Shown piece by piece: positions 21,216-32,355 of a stretch of 64,000 bases of DNA; position 1 is the first letter of the stretch; every line of letters starts with the position of its first letter. Origin of the DNA: Rhinopithecus roxellana (lineage: Eukaryota > Chordata > Mammalia > Primates > Cercopithecidae); the NCBI RefSeq assembly GCF_007565055.1, contig NC_044559.1, positions 98,044,759 to 98,108,758 on the forward strand, in the 5' to 3' direction. Under the pieces are notes generated by a model, which had not been told where the DNA came from, made no database searches, and saw only the letters and a list, made by a program, of their open reading frames with translations. Both the position numbers and the translations under genes were made by a program.

Positions 21216-22849
21216 TTTTCCTTTAACTCAGCTAGAAATGGCCTCTATAGAACCCAACCAATTCTGTTTCTCATCAATATGCAAAATTATTATTATGTGA
21301 GAAATTGGCTCTTGGTTACTCATTCAAGAGAAATAATCTGAATTCATAGCAAATGGCATTTATCTTTTTGTATTTAGGATTTTGGCTTTAATTTGAGACT
21401 CCCTTCCCGAAATGCAAAATGAAAGAATTTAATACAAGCAACAGCTAAAAAATTCCTGGCCAAGAAATTGCTTCGGCAGCATCTTGATTTCTCGAGTCAT
21501 TTTTTTAGACTTTTCTCTGCAGTTGTGTTCTGGCAAATCTGATGGAATCAATATGTCCTTTATGGCCAAACTGTTTTCTGGCTTCATCTAGTCATCTGTT
21601 CTAGAAAAAGCCATTAAGTCAGTAAAAAGAAGTTGGGGAAAGTTTTACTGCAGAGAATGAGGTTTTTTTTCTCCCAATACAAAACACTGACCCAAGTGGA
21701 AAAGTGTGCATGCAGGAGTTTCAGAAACCAAAGTCAAGATCAGTCTTAACCATGAGCAGAGTTAACTGTGGCCCTGTAATGTGTTGGTCTAGTGAAGACT
21801 ATGACAATAAACTTTTTTCCGCCCTGACTTTCACTCAAAACCTCAGAATACAATAGGAAATATCTCCTTTAGGTCAACAAACATCCTATTTTAAAATATA
21901 AATGTTCTGGTGAGGTGTCAGAGAGAAAGATGAGAGCGCAGGTAGGGAGTTCAGGGCACAGATGGGAGTGGTGAGATTGTAGTGCTGGGCTTTTGGAAAA
22001 ATCCCCCAAGAACACCAAAGAGCAAGAAAGAAAATATCTCCTGAGACAAATCTCCTCACATTTTGGGTTTCATTTCTTCCTCGATAATCTTCATATTTGT
22101 TTTTCATTTCAAACCATCTTATATACTTCTGGGAGAAAGGCAAAGTATGAAATTGAACTGTTAACTTGGGCTTGGTACTGGCTGAAGCAAAAGGATCCTA
22201 CACTTTCTTAAAGTTGAAAGGAAAAGCCTTCACCCTTTCTTATTTGACAAGATTCTGTAGTTCCAAAAACGTTTTGAGGCCCAAACTTTGAACAGACAAA
22301 TTCTGTGTTTTGTTTTGTTTTGTTTTCCTAGCAGATGTGCCTCTAAACAAACCAAAACAACCCCTTTTCTTGAGTGGTGGTACCATCTTTCCAGATTCTG
22401 CCTTTAAAAAAACTTAGACAGTAAGCAGAGTAGTAGGAGGCTCAGTCCTTTGATTGTGCTGTAATACGGGCACACCACACAGCTCGGGGCTGTTCTGGGC
22501 ACAAAGAAGTTCCGCTTGCTCTGATTCTGCAGAGTGAAGAGGGGTGGCAGCAGCACTGGATTTCTCCCCTTTCAAGCGCACTAGCCAGGCAGACGGAAAA
22601 CCTTGGCTGGGTTGTATTCAGTCACTGTAACCCAGGCCAATCCCCTGCAAGGTCGTCGTTCGCCTCAGCAAGGGGCAGCTTTGGTTTGGAGAAGAGTCAG
22701 CACCAGAAATTATAGAAATGGAGCCAATCGACAGCCGGGCCCTTGAGGGATGCTGAACTGAAGTTACCTAGGATGCTGTAGGCGTTTAGTATGAGATCCT
22801 CAGATCTGCCGCTGGTACAGAGCCCTTGAGTGAAGACATAATTTGTGTT
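21216..22849. other. Unique sequence, including a CpG-bearing patch
   Basis: No repeat or gene recognised. Between about 22,460 and 22,790 the sequence is richer in GC and CpG than its surroundings (for example CAAGGTCGTCGTTCGCC and CAATCGACAGCCGGGCCC), though far short of a CpG island. A short TTTTG repeat occurs at 22,304-22,326. Confidence 0.5.
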
Positions 22850-23270
22850 CTCATCAATTCACCATTTCCATGAAGCCTTCCCAGACCCCTGAAACCCATG
22901 TCGATCTCATCATAACTGCCCTCCTTCAACTTTTGGCGTTTTCAGTGTTCATCTCGCCTACTGATTCCAGTTGTTTAGTGTGGCTCACTCAAGGACCATG
23001 CGGGAAAACATCCTGAGCTAGTTTGGGGCCTGGTAAGAAAGAGTCCCACGACGCCATGGCTAAGTGGGGATGTCCACCATGAGCAGACAGGAAGCAGAGC
23101 AGTGATATTCCAGCCACATTTCCTGGCAGTGTGCCGATGACATCATCACTTACCTTATTTCCCAGTGGGGAGATGAAGTCCTTCAGCTCTAAGACCATGT
23201 ATTCTGCCCCTCTTGTATTCTCCCCCAGTGCCCAGCACAGTGCTAGAAACATGTATTTACTTGTTTTGAA
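22850..23270 (+). repeat. L2 relic
   Basis: CATGAAGCCTTCCCAGACCC and CCCAGTGCCCAGCACAGTGC are characteristic of the L2 3' region in sense orientation; the stretch between is strongly diverged. Confidence 0.5.
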
Positions 23271-23584
23271 CTATCATTGCAAACTTTCAGCAATTCTAGA
23301 ATCACTGGCACAGTCTGCACAGCCATTCTATTGGTTTGCTACACAATCTCTGTAATCATCTCAGAACCTTTCAAATCACACATCCTTTCTCTCTCTTGCT
23401 CTCTCTCACTCCTTCTCTCACTGCATTAGTATAGATGATTGGGGTAATAAAATGCCACACATTAGAGAACACTGACATATGGTATATAATCAAGTGCTTA
23501 ATTACGTGGCAGACATTGCAGGAATTCAGGGATAATGAACATCAGTATGTAGGCATACTCAGTTTGTGAGTGGGTTCTCTTGTT

Positions 23585-23670
23585 TCACAAATATTTATTG
23601 AGGGACTGTTATGCGCCAAGACAGTGGTAGGCACTAGAAACAATGGCTAGCAAAACTGGTACATAGGACT
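23585..23670 (-). repeat. L2 3'-end fragment, reverse orientation
   Basis: CACAAATATTTATTGAGGGA and GTTATGCGCCAAGACAGTGG are the reverse of the L2 3' terminus 'ccaggcac..ctcaataaatatttgttga'. Confidence 0.6.
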
Positions 23671-23844
23671 CTTTCCTGCCTGTTCCTGTGACACTTACAG
23701 GCTATTCCACTCCCAGCTGTGTATACGTATATGGGTACCCAGAGCAGTGAGCAGGCTACTGCCACCCTGAACCACTGAATGGGGATCTCAGTGCCCAGTT
23801 TCCAGCAAACCGTCTTCCACACAATAGGCAATCACCATTTCAAT

Positions 23845-24100
23845 TTTTTTCACCATAGGTTCTGCCTATTCTACGAGTTCATATAATTGGAATCATATAG
23901 TATGCACTCCCTTGTGTATGGCTTGCTTCACTCAGAATATTGCATTTAAGATTCATCCATACTGTTGCATGCTATAGATGTTTGCTGTAGTATTGCTGAG
24001 TAGTATTCCATCACCTGGATGTGCCACAATTCATGATGTACCACTGCTATTCGTGAACATCTGGACTATTCCCAGCTTGGGGGCCTGCTCCCTTCTTGCC
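23845..24100 (-). mobile_element. L1M fragment, reverse orientation
   Basis: ATAATTGGAATCATATAGTA, AAGATTCATCCATACTGTTG, TGCTGAGTAGTATTCCATCA and CTATTCCCAGCTTGGGG are the reverse complement of the L1M ORF2 end and 3'UTR region. Confidence 0.75.
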
Positions 24101-24179
24101 TGTCGTTTTGCCTTTTGCCTGCTTATATGGGCCATCCTCCCATATTGAAGAGACTGGTCCATAGAGACATACTGACAAG

Positions 24180-24350
24180 GGTTACAGCTACTTGCTGAGT
24201 AACATTAGCAAGTTGTTAGGCTTCTCTGACTCTCCATTTGCTCTTCTGGGGACAATAGTGATAATACTTAGCAATACCTTAGAGTGGGAAGGAACTCAAA
24301 GAACCAGAACCTGGAACATCACAGTATTTGATATAACAGCTTTATTTTTA
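24180..24350 (+). repeat. MIR fragment
   Basis: GCTACTTGCTGAGTAACATT, AGCAAGTTGTTAGGCTTCTC, CAATAGTGATAATACTTAGC and AACCTGGAACATCACAG follow MIR order (ttgggcaagttact, cctctctg, ataatagtacct). Confidence 0.6.
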
Positions 24351-24354
24351 TGAC

Positions 24355-24810
24355 TATTGTATTAGTTTTCTATGGCTGCTATAAAAGTTTCTATACAAAC
24401 TTGATGGCTTAAAACAACAGAAATGTATTCTCTCACAGTTCTGGGGTCTAAAACCCAAAATCAAGGTGTAGGCAGACTCATACTGCCTTTATAGGCTCTA
24501 GAGGAAAATTTATTCCATGTGTTTCTCTGAGCTTCTGGTGTTGACAGTAAACCCTGGCATTATTTGGCTTGCAGACACATCATTCCAATCTCAGCCTCTA
24601 TCTTCACATGCATCCTTCCCATGATTTTTGTCTCTGTGTCTCTACTCCTGTTGTCATGAGGACACCAGTCACATTGGAATACAGGCCCACCCTCCTGCAA
24701 TATGACCACATCATACCTAATTACATCTACAATTACCCTATTTCCAAATAAAATTCACATTTTAATATTCCAGGAAGAGCATGAATTTGAGAACATTATC
24801 CAACCCGGTA
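24355..24810 (-). mobile_element. MLT1-type MaLR LTR, reverse orientation
   Basis: TGTATTAGTTTTCTATGGCT, ATGGCTTAAAACAACAGAAA, CAGTTCTGGGGTCTAAAA, AGACACATCATTCCAATCTC, GAGGACACCAGTCACATTGG and ATTTCCAAATAAAATTCACA match the reverse complement of an MLT1 LTR along its whole length. No MaLR internal sequence adjoins, so it is a solo LTR. Confidence 0.8.
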
Positions 24811-26424
24811 CAACTACTCCCCAACTAAACTGTAAAATCATTTACTTAAAGGATTGTGTTTTATGTCATATTCTTGTACATCCCTCAGTGGTCAATAAAT
24901 GTTTAAGTGAAGCAGAAATGGACAATGATGATGGATTTAAGTTGTACTTTGAGGATTGGTAAGAAGAAAGGATCAAACAGCAGAATAAAGCATCGAATTT
25001 TAGCCTCGGTTTCTGTAGGTTTCAATGTATATTTTTTGGGAAGTTTTGGAGTCAAGAAACTAATATACTTCCACAAGAAGTTAGCATTTTCATGTAGCTA
25101 ATCAGAGGTTCATGTTGTTCCACCTAGGAGACTTAATAAAAAAATAAAGTTAGAAAAAGATTGAAAGTGATTTTAAGATTTTATTTCAGCTATAGTAAGA
25201 CATTTCTTTAACATTTGTTCTCAGATAAAACAGTGCTCTGACATTCTCCTAGACCTGGTGAATTCCCTTTAGGAGCAGAGGCTGCTGAAATATATAAACA
25301 CTGCACCACAAAAATCATTCACTTCCCAGTTCTTCAGGTAAGAAGAGAACAAAACTAAAGTTCAAATTCCCTGTTTACACAAGGATAGATATTAATAGGG
25401 ACTACATGTATCCTGATTTATTTTGTACCTTCTCTGTTGTTTATGTAACTTTACCCTGATGGCCAAATTCCACAGGAGTAGAGTATGCCAAGTGTTAGAA
25501 TCACAATTAGATATAAATTAGATGAAGTTTCAGTCTTATTATCAATAATATACAATTATAGACATATAAAGGATATGTGAAGCCTACCTGGTTTCTTCTT
25601 ATGGTCTTAAATCACTTTTTTGAATAAAAAGATATATAACCTCCCCAGTAGTGCTATGTCTCAAAGATTATGAAACATTTCTAGTAGGAAAAAAAAAAAA
25701 ATACCCCACAAAATGACCATTTTTCTCATTGGTAGTCTTCTGTGTAGTTCCGCAAGCTGGTTGTAGGAATATACATTTTTCCTAAAGGACTCAATAAAAA
25801 TGCTTTTATTTTGAAAGTAAGCAAAATAAACCAAAAAGCATTTACATTTTTCTGAACTCACTACAGTTCTAAAGTAGTTTCTCTTCACCCCACTAAAATA
25901 ATTGCTTGAAAGTTTGCCTAACTATCCAAACCAATTCCCACACATCATAAGAGAAAACAGTGAAGTCAACTATATAGTTAAGTATAAAATGTCACCTGCT
26001 TACATAGTGAAGGTATAGAGCAAAACAACAAAGAAGATCCTGGCATGTCAAATATGATCTATGCATGCTCTTCCACTTTTACTAAATGTTATCGATTATA
26101 ATCTAGTTTGATTTAAACCCCAAAGAGTTAGATTAAAATTCAAACTCTTGCTGAGAGAGATAACTAAGAAAAAAAATAAATTAAATTAAATCCCACATGT
26201 CTAGGTATATTTATAATATCAGATGATGCCTTGGTAGGGACCTGAGGGAATGAGACCTTATGCAAACACATTTTTACAAGTATGAGAACCACATTTGTGA
26301 TACTCCTTATGCTTCAGAGAGTATCTCCTTATTTTTCCCATAATATCTTTATAAGAATCTAACAGAGGTATTTCTTAAATTGACATTAAATTCATGAAAC
26401 ATAGAATTAAGGACTTAAAAATGT
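24811..26424. other. AT-rich unique sequence
   Basis: No gene or RNA seen. A short CAATAAATGTTTAAGTG at about 24,892 could be the last bases of an L2. The rest is unassigned. Confidence 0.45.
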
Positions 26425-26640
26425 ACTTATCAGTGGCATTTAGTACATTCACAATGTGGTGAAATCACTACCTCCATCTAGTTCCAAAACATTTTCATCA
26501 TTCCAAAATAAAACCTCATACCCATAAAGCTGGTACTCCCCATTTCCCCCTCCCCTCACCCCCAGGCAACCACCAATCTGCTATCTCTATGGACTTACCT
26601 CTTCTTACTGTGTCACATCTATAGCCATTACATTGTGAAT
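26425..26640 (-). mobile_element. L1M fragment, reverse orientation
   Basis: CCATCTAGTTCCAAAACATT, AAAATAAAACCTCATACCCA, CAGGCAACCACCAATCTGCT and CTCTATGGACTTACCT are the reverse complement of an L1M 3'UTR segment. Confidence 0.7.
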
Positions 26641-27104
26641 GACACAAAACGTTAAGAATATATTTTCTCAATATTCAAATATTATTCTCTGATTCAGCAA
26701 AGAAATCATTGACAAATGGAATAAGTAAAGTTCCAATACATGACATTATATTTAGTTTAATGAATTTGTATGCATATGAGATTTAGGCTAACAGTGGGCC
26801 AAATATAATACTTAATGACAATAAATGTATTGTGAAAAGAATTAGAGCATTGGATGCAACTTCATTTGTCAGATCATTGTTGAATTACAACATTTGGCTA
26901 GGGATACAAGAATTAGACAAAAATCAACAAAAAATTCTGGCAGAATCAGTTAGCTATGTGGAATTCACAATGAAGAGTATTTTTACTAGTTTTTAAATGT
27001 GGCTACGAATTCTGAACAATAAAATTATAATAATTTGTGTATGTACATAAGCATATTTTGGGAAAACTGGTTATTAGACATTTGCCAGTATAGCAATACC
27101 CTCA
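26641..27104. other. AT-rich unique sequence, nothing recognised
   Basis: No repeat or coding signature seen. Confidence 0.45.
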
Positions 27105-27235
27105 AGTATTAATGACTTGAGTCTTTAAAAAGAGAATAATAATAATACTGATTGCATAAGGTTAGCATGAGTTTCTCCTAGTGCAATTTCTGGCAAAGAG
27201 GAAGTGCAGTAAATGTTAGCTATTGTTATTTACAG
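27105..27235 (+). repeat. MIR 3'-end fragment
   Basis: AATAATAATACTGATTGCAT, then AGTGCAGTAAATGTTAGCTATTG, matches the MIR tail 'cataggg..cagtaagtgctcaataaatgttagctatt'. Confidence 0.5.
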
Positions 27236-27894
27236 AGAGCCAAACTGAAGTTCATTGGAGTTAAGTAATCAGCCAAAGGTAGTTTAGTTTGTAAAATTAT
27301 ACACTATATTATAAGCTTTTTGAAGACATGGACTTTGTCTCATTCAACTGGAAGACATTCCTAGCACCTTGAGAAAAATTCACATATTTGATACTCCAGT
27401 GTGCTACAGAAAATTATTTTGAGGACTCTAATCCAGAAGAAAGAGTACTAGATTTATTGTTGGGAAGACTGGGCTTGGTTATCACCATTGCCACTAATTC
27501 AAGAGAGAATTTTCACAAGTCATTTATTGATCATCTCAAACCCTCCACACTTGTGTTCAACTTTGATCACCCTAAAATTTGTACTAACACTGAGTATTTA
27601 TACTGTTACAGCAGTATCAGTCAGACTCAATCGCAAGCTTCGCAGGTCATGTAATGCTATTTAATATCGAGTATAACATATTGAAAGTCAAGGATAAGAG
27701 TTACAGGATTAAGCTGATGCCAGTAAAAAATTAAGTATTTGTAACAACAAGCAAGAACTTTGCAATGTGACTGTGTAAGAGAGTGTGGTCAGGGTGGAAC
27801 TGGTTCTATTCTAATAATGACAGCACTAAAAGAGTATTTAAATATCACAATAAAGTTGGATGCTTTCTGTGTCAATGTGAGGCTACACTGTATT
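27236..27894. other. Unique sequence, nothing recognised
   Basis: Only short open frames with no recognisable protein. Confidence 0.45.
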
Positions 27895-28090
27895 ATAATT
27901 ATTGCAATTAAAATATTATACATACATATATTATACATATATGACAATTATAATTATTGTAATTATTCTAAGTAATTATATGCAATATATTTGATTATAT
28001 ACAATTATGTGTGATATATTTAATTATATCATATATTATAAACTATATAATATATTATAAACTATATAAGTAAAATTATTATTGTTATTA
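27895..28090. repeat. AT-rich low-complexity tract
   Basis: Almost pure A and T. It contains a direct repeat (ATATTATAAACTATATAA occurs twice at about 28,030-28,068) and many short palindromes of the TATATA type. Confidence 0.85.
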
Positions 28091-29135
28091 ATTTCCATGC
28101 TACTTGATCTCAATAAAGCTTCTGGCATAAATGCCAGTATTGAAAATTGTGCTGTGAACACACAGAAGTGAGGACACCTATGACAGTCCATGTTCTTCTA
28201 GTGTGCTTTTTACTCTGGAAGCAGTTCTGATGTCTTCCTATCCAGCTGTCTTTCTTCTATGGGTGTGTTTGGTTCATCCCGGTATTCACAAGGAAGGTTA
28301 TATCTTCCAGCTGAGGGTTCCTCTGGGATAGTAAAGGCCTAGAGGTAGCAGAGACTGATCAGTTTCCCAACAGGCTTTTACCTCCACTTCCATCCTTTTG
28401 AACCATATGAAATTGACAATATTTGACTGCTTCTAACCTTCATAGAGTTCAACTTAAAATTTTTACTTTGTTCTCAAGGAAACTTCTGGAGATACTTGGG
28501 TTTTGCTATTTGGACTTCTTTCTATTTGCAGTGTTCTGCTTCATTTGTAACTTGAAAAAGACAGTTCCTAATATGTGAATCAGGGTTTAAGGATATGCTT
28601 TCTAAATGAAAAGAATTCCTTTCTCATACTCAAGCACTAGCTAAAATCACTCTAAACAAACATAAGATAGCTATTTGATACATAAAGGAGAGACTGGAGT
28701 GAAAAATATCAGTAACCTCTTAATGGTAAATAATTTGAAGAGCACAAACCACCAGATAATGAATATCTGTTCAGTCATGACTAAATTTTACTTTATCCAT
28801 TAAAAGTTTTAAATTATTCAATTTAACCAATAAAAATAGGCTCACACAATTCAAATAAATGCCACATGGGTTGTAGATATACATACATACATACAACAAA
28901 TAGCAAATGTATTTTCTAGGTCTGCCCACTGGGAGAGCCTAGAAACAGCAACACTCCAATAGTAATGAACTCATAAGTGCCCAGATCTTGGTTTCTAAAT
29001 CTCATTCTCCAATAAAAAGAACTAGAGATCCTTGGAGAAGTATGTAATAGTTAATTTCAGGGCTGTATCAGGGAAAATATAAAAATAAGCATGGTTCATT
29101 TTGTGATATCAGAAAGTAAAGAAGTGTTCGAAAAC
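28091..29135. other. Unique AT-rich sequence, nothing recognised
   Basis: Contains a short (CATA)4-like run near 28,881-28,895 and no recognisable gene or RNA. Confidence 0.45.
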
Positions 29136-29146
29136 ATGATGAAGAT

Positions 29147-29442
29147 GGCCAGGCACGGTGGCTCACGCCTTCAATCCCAGCACTTTGGGAGGCCGAGGGG
29201 GGCGGATCACAAGGTCAAGAGATCGAGACCATCTGGTCAACATGGCAAATCCCCGTCTCTACTAAAAACACAAAAATTAGCCAGGGGTGGTGGCACATGC
29301 CTGTAGTCCCAGCTACTCAAGAGGCTGAGGCAGGAGAATCACTTGAACCCAGGAGGCGGAGGTTGCAGTGAGCTAAGGTCGCGCCACTGTACTCCAGCCT
29401 GGGTGACAGTGCAAGACTGTCAAAAAAAAAAAACAAAAAACA
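29147..29442 (+). mobile_element. AluS (AluSc-like)
   Basis: A complete dimeric Alu from GGCCAGGCACGGTGGCTCAC to a poly(A) tail. ATCACAAGGTCAAGAGATCG points to AluSc. The 10-bp target-site duplication ATGATGAAGA is present at 29,136-29,145 and 29,443-29,452. The age class is older than AluY. Confidence 0.92.
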
Positions 29443-29452
29443 ATGATGAAGA

Positions 29453-30400
29453 CGTGATGAAAGGCACAGGAGCCAACCCAAAAGTGGTCCCAATAGCCAA
29501 AGTTTGAATAGTTTGAAAAAAATAAAGAATGATAGTTTGGGATTCGAATAAAAAAATATATAAATATTTATGAGTCCATACTGATATTAATTTTTTAATG
29601 AATAAAGAAATAAATGGGAAAAGGAAGAACCACTGTTTCTTACAGAAAAATTCCAATTATTAAATGTAGAAAGTATGAAGAAAATAGTATGTCATCATTA
29701 GAGTACCTCAACAATAATCCACCGACAGCAACTAAAATTCATGGGCAAAGATTTAAAAAGAAATGGAATATTTTCATAGTCACAATGTATCTTCTCCAAA
29801 ATAAATACTTAGTAGTTGCAAGGAGAAAACAATAACCACACAGTGGAGAAAGGAGCAAACACCACCTAACCAAACAATCAAGGTTAGCATCACTAGTAAC
29901 AAAACTTATTGATGTCGTACACCCTCTTAGGATGTGATGCATTAAAAAGGGAACATTGCCTTTCTGGTATCCTTCCCAAAATGCAAAACCTCAGTCTAAT
30001 CATGAAACATATTAGACAAGCCCAAATTGAGAAATGTTCTACAAAACATCTGACCTGAATTCTTTACAGTTGTCAAGATCATAAAAGACCAGGAAAAACC
30101 GAGAAACTGTCACAGATTGCAGAAGAGACAGTTAAAAGCAACGTGGCATCAAGTTTCTGGAAGAGGAAAATAAGGATGTTAGTAAAAATAAAAAATTTAA
30201 AAAAAAGGATGAGATCTGAATAAAGTCTAAATTATATTAATAGGACTATATCAATGTTAATTTCTTAGTTTTCATAATTGTTATGTGGTTATACAATATG
30301 TTAACAATACAGAAGGCTGGGTGAAAGGCATATAAGAAATATACTGAATTTACAAATTTTCTATAAGTCTAAAATTAAGTCAAAATAGGAGAAATGCAAT
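29453..30400 (+). mobile_element. L1ME-type 3' end
   Basis: GTTCTACAAAACATCTGACC, TTGTCAAGATCATAAAAGAC, ACTGTCACAGATTGCAGAAG, CAATGTTAATTTCTTAG and GTTATGTGGTTATACAATAT follow the order of the L1ME 3'UTR. Its start is uncertain. Confidence 0.65.
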
Positions 30401-30459
30401 TTAAAAGAAAATATAATACAGTGGAACGAATTCTATAAAGAAGTCCCCATATTTGCATT

Positions 30460-30600
30460 CTAGTCTGAGTAGTATCATTACTTTATTCTGTACCTTTTGG
30501 CAAATCTGTTCCCTCTCCTCGGCCTCAGTTTCTTTTTTAAAATAAGGGGAAGAGACCAGATAGTCTTTAAGGTTCTACAGTTAATTCAAAGAGTCTTGTT
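30460..30600 (+). repeat. MIR-family fragment
   Basis: CTTTTGGCAAATCTGTTCCC, CTCGGCCTCAGTTTCTTTTT and AGAGACCAGATAGTCTTTAA match the MIR variant form 'ctctgggcctcagtttcctc..gactagatgatctctaagg'. Confidence 0.6.
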
Positions 30601-31157
30601 CATTGTCTTAGAGTATGAGAATGCTTTCTATGCTCTACTCACCAGGCTAATGATTTTAATTGGTTCTCATTACAAAGAAATAAATGATTATTATAGAATA
30701 TTTGGAATATTCAGGAAATCACATCACATGTTAGAATATATTCTTCCAATCCTTTATTAATGTATACATATATGTGTGATGTGATTTTTATGAAAATAGT
30801 ATCATAAAAATAGTATCATATAATACACAATATTTTTCTTCTTAAAACTCTTCCCCTGCTTTACTGAGATATAATTAGCATATAACAAACTATACATATT
30901 TACTATACATGTTTTGATGATTCTTGACATATATGCACACCAGCAAAACCACAATCAATGTAATGAGCATACTCATCACACCGAAAAGTTTTCTTATGTC
31001 TCTTTATAGTCCCTTCCTACATCCCTCAATGTCTCTCTTTCCTCTCCACTTTTTTCTTAAGCAACCACTGATCTGCTATTACTCTCGATTCATCTGCATT
31101 TTCCAAAAATTTACATAAATGGAATTATAAACTATATACTTGTTTTGTTTGGCTTTC

Positions 31158-31947
31158 TGTAATCCCCTAATGGGTTATTCTTGCCCGCTGCACAGACAAA
31201 ACCAATTCACTGAGATCATGGTATTGCAGTAAAGAAATAGTTTAATTAATGCAGAGCTAGCCATGCAAAAGGACTGGAGTTATTCAAATCGGTCTCCCCG
31301 AGAACTCAGAGATTAGTGTTTTTATAAATGATTTGATGGGCAGGGGCCTAGGGAATGAGTGCTTCTGATTGGTTGAGGATGAAATCATAGGAGTGTAGAA
31401 AATAGTCCTTGTGCACTGAATCTATCTCTCAGTGAGGTCCACAGTACCAGTTGAGTCATGAGTCCCAGGACCAGATGGAGTCAGTCAGTTGCCAGAATGC
31501 AAAAGTCTAAAACACATCTCAAAAGACCAATCCTAGGTTCTACAATAGTGATATTATATATAGGAGCAATAAGGGAAGTAACAAATCTTGTGACCTCTGA
31601 CCACATGACTTGAGTAGCAAGAGATTATAGAAAATCAAGCTAGGGGACAATAGCTGGTTATCATTTAAGTACACCTGCATTTCAGAAGAATTCAGGTGCC
31701 TCCCATAACTCTAATCTTGTGACCTTTCATTAGTATTACAAAGGTGGTTTCAGTCCCTGGGCAAGAAGGTTCATTTTAGGGAGGGACCTATTATTATCCT
31801 TGCTTCAAAGTTTAACTGTAAACTAAATTATTCCAGTGCTTAGCTTGGTCTATCCTCAGGGGTGAGCAAAGACTGTGAAGGTAGAAGCAAGATGGAGTCA
31901 GCCATGCTAGACTTCTCTCACTGTCATAATCTGCAAAGATAGTTTCA
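31158..31947 (-). mobile_element. Solo endogenous-retrovirus LTR (ERV1-like), family unassigned
   Basis: A 790-bp segment with TG..CA ends lies between two TTTC copies (31,154-31,157 and 31,948-31,951), the 4-bp duplication typical of ERV1-class insertions. On the minus strand it has a polypurine-poor U3, a TTTATAAAAACACT TATA-box region at about 31,314-31,327 and an ATTAAAC poly(A)-type signal near 31,233-31,240. No viral genes are present. It splits the surrounding L1M and is noncoding; the name of the LTR family was not recalled. Confidence 0.75.
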
Positions 31948-32355
31948 TTTCTTCTCTCAGCATAATTATTTTGAGATTCATCCATATTCTTATGTGTATC
32001 AAGAGTTCATCCCTTGTTACAGCTGAGCAATATTTCCTTGTGTAGCTGTAGCACAAGTTGCCTACCCACTCACCTGTTGATGGACCACTTGGGTTGTTTT
32101 CAGTTTGGGACTATTACGTAGTGAATCACTATGAATATTTACGCACAGTTTTTGTTTGGACATATGCTTTTTTTTCTCTTGGATAAGTACCTAAGAATGG
32201 AATGACTGGAGCGTATGGTAAGTGTATGCTTAACTTTTAAATAGTTTTCTAAAGCAATAACAACACTTCACATTCCCACCAGCAGTGTATGAGGCTTCCA
32301 GTTACTTCACAGACTCAGACAAAATTGGTATAGTCAGTTGCTTTCATTTCAGCCA

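Noticed and set aside
21465..21490. CTTCGGCAGCATC, resembling the start of U6 snRNA
   Set aside because: Only about 13 bases match the U6 start and the following sequence does not continue as U6; no pseudogene body is present.
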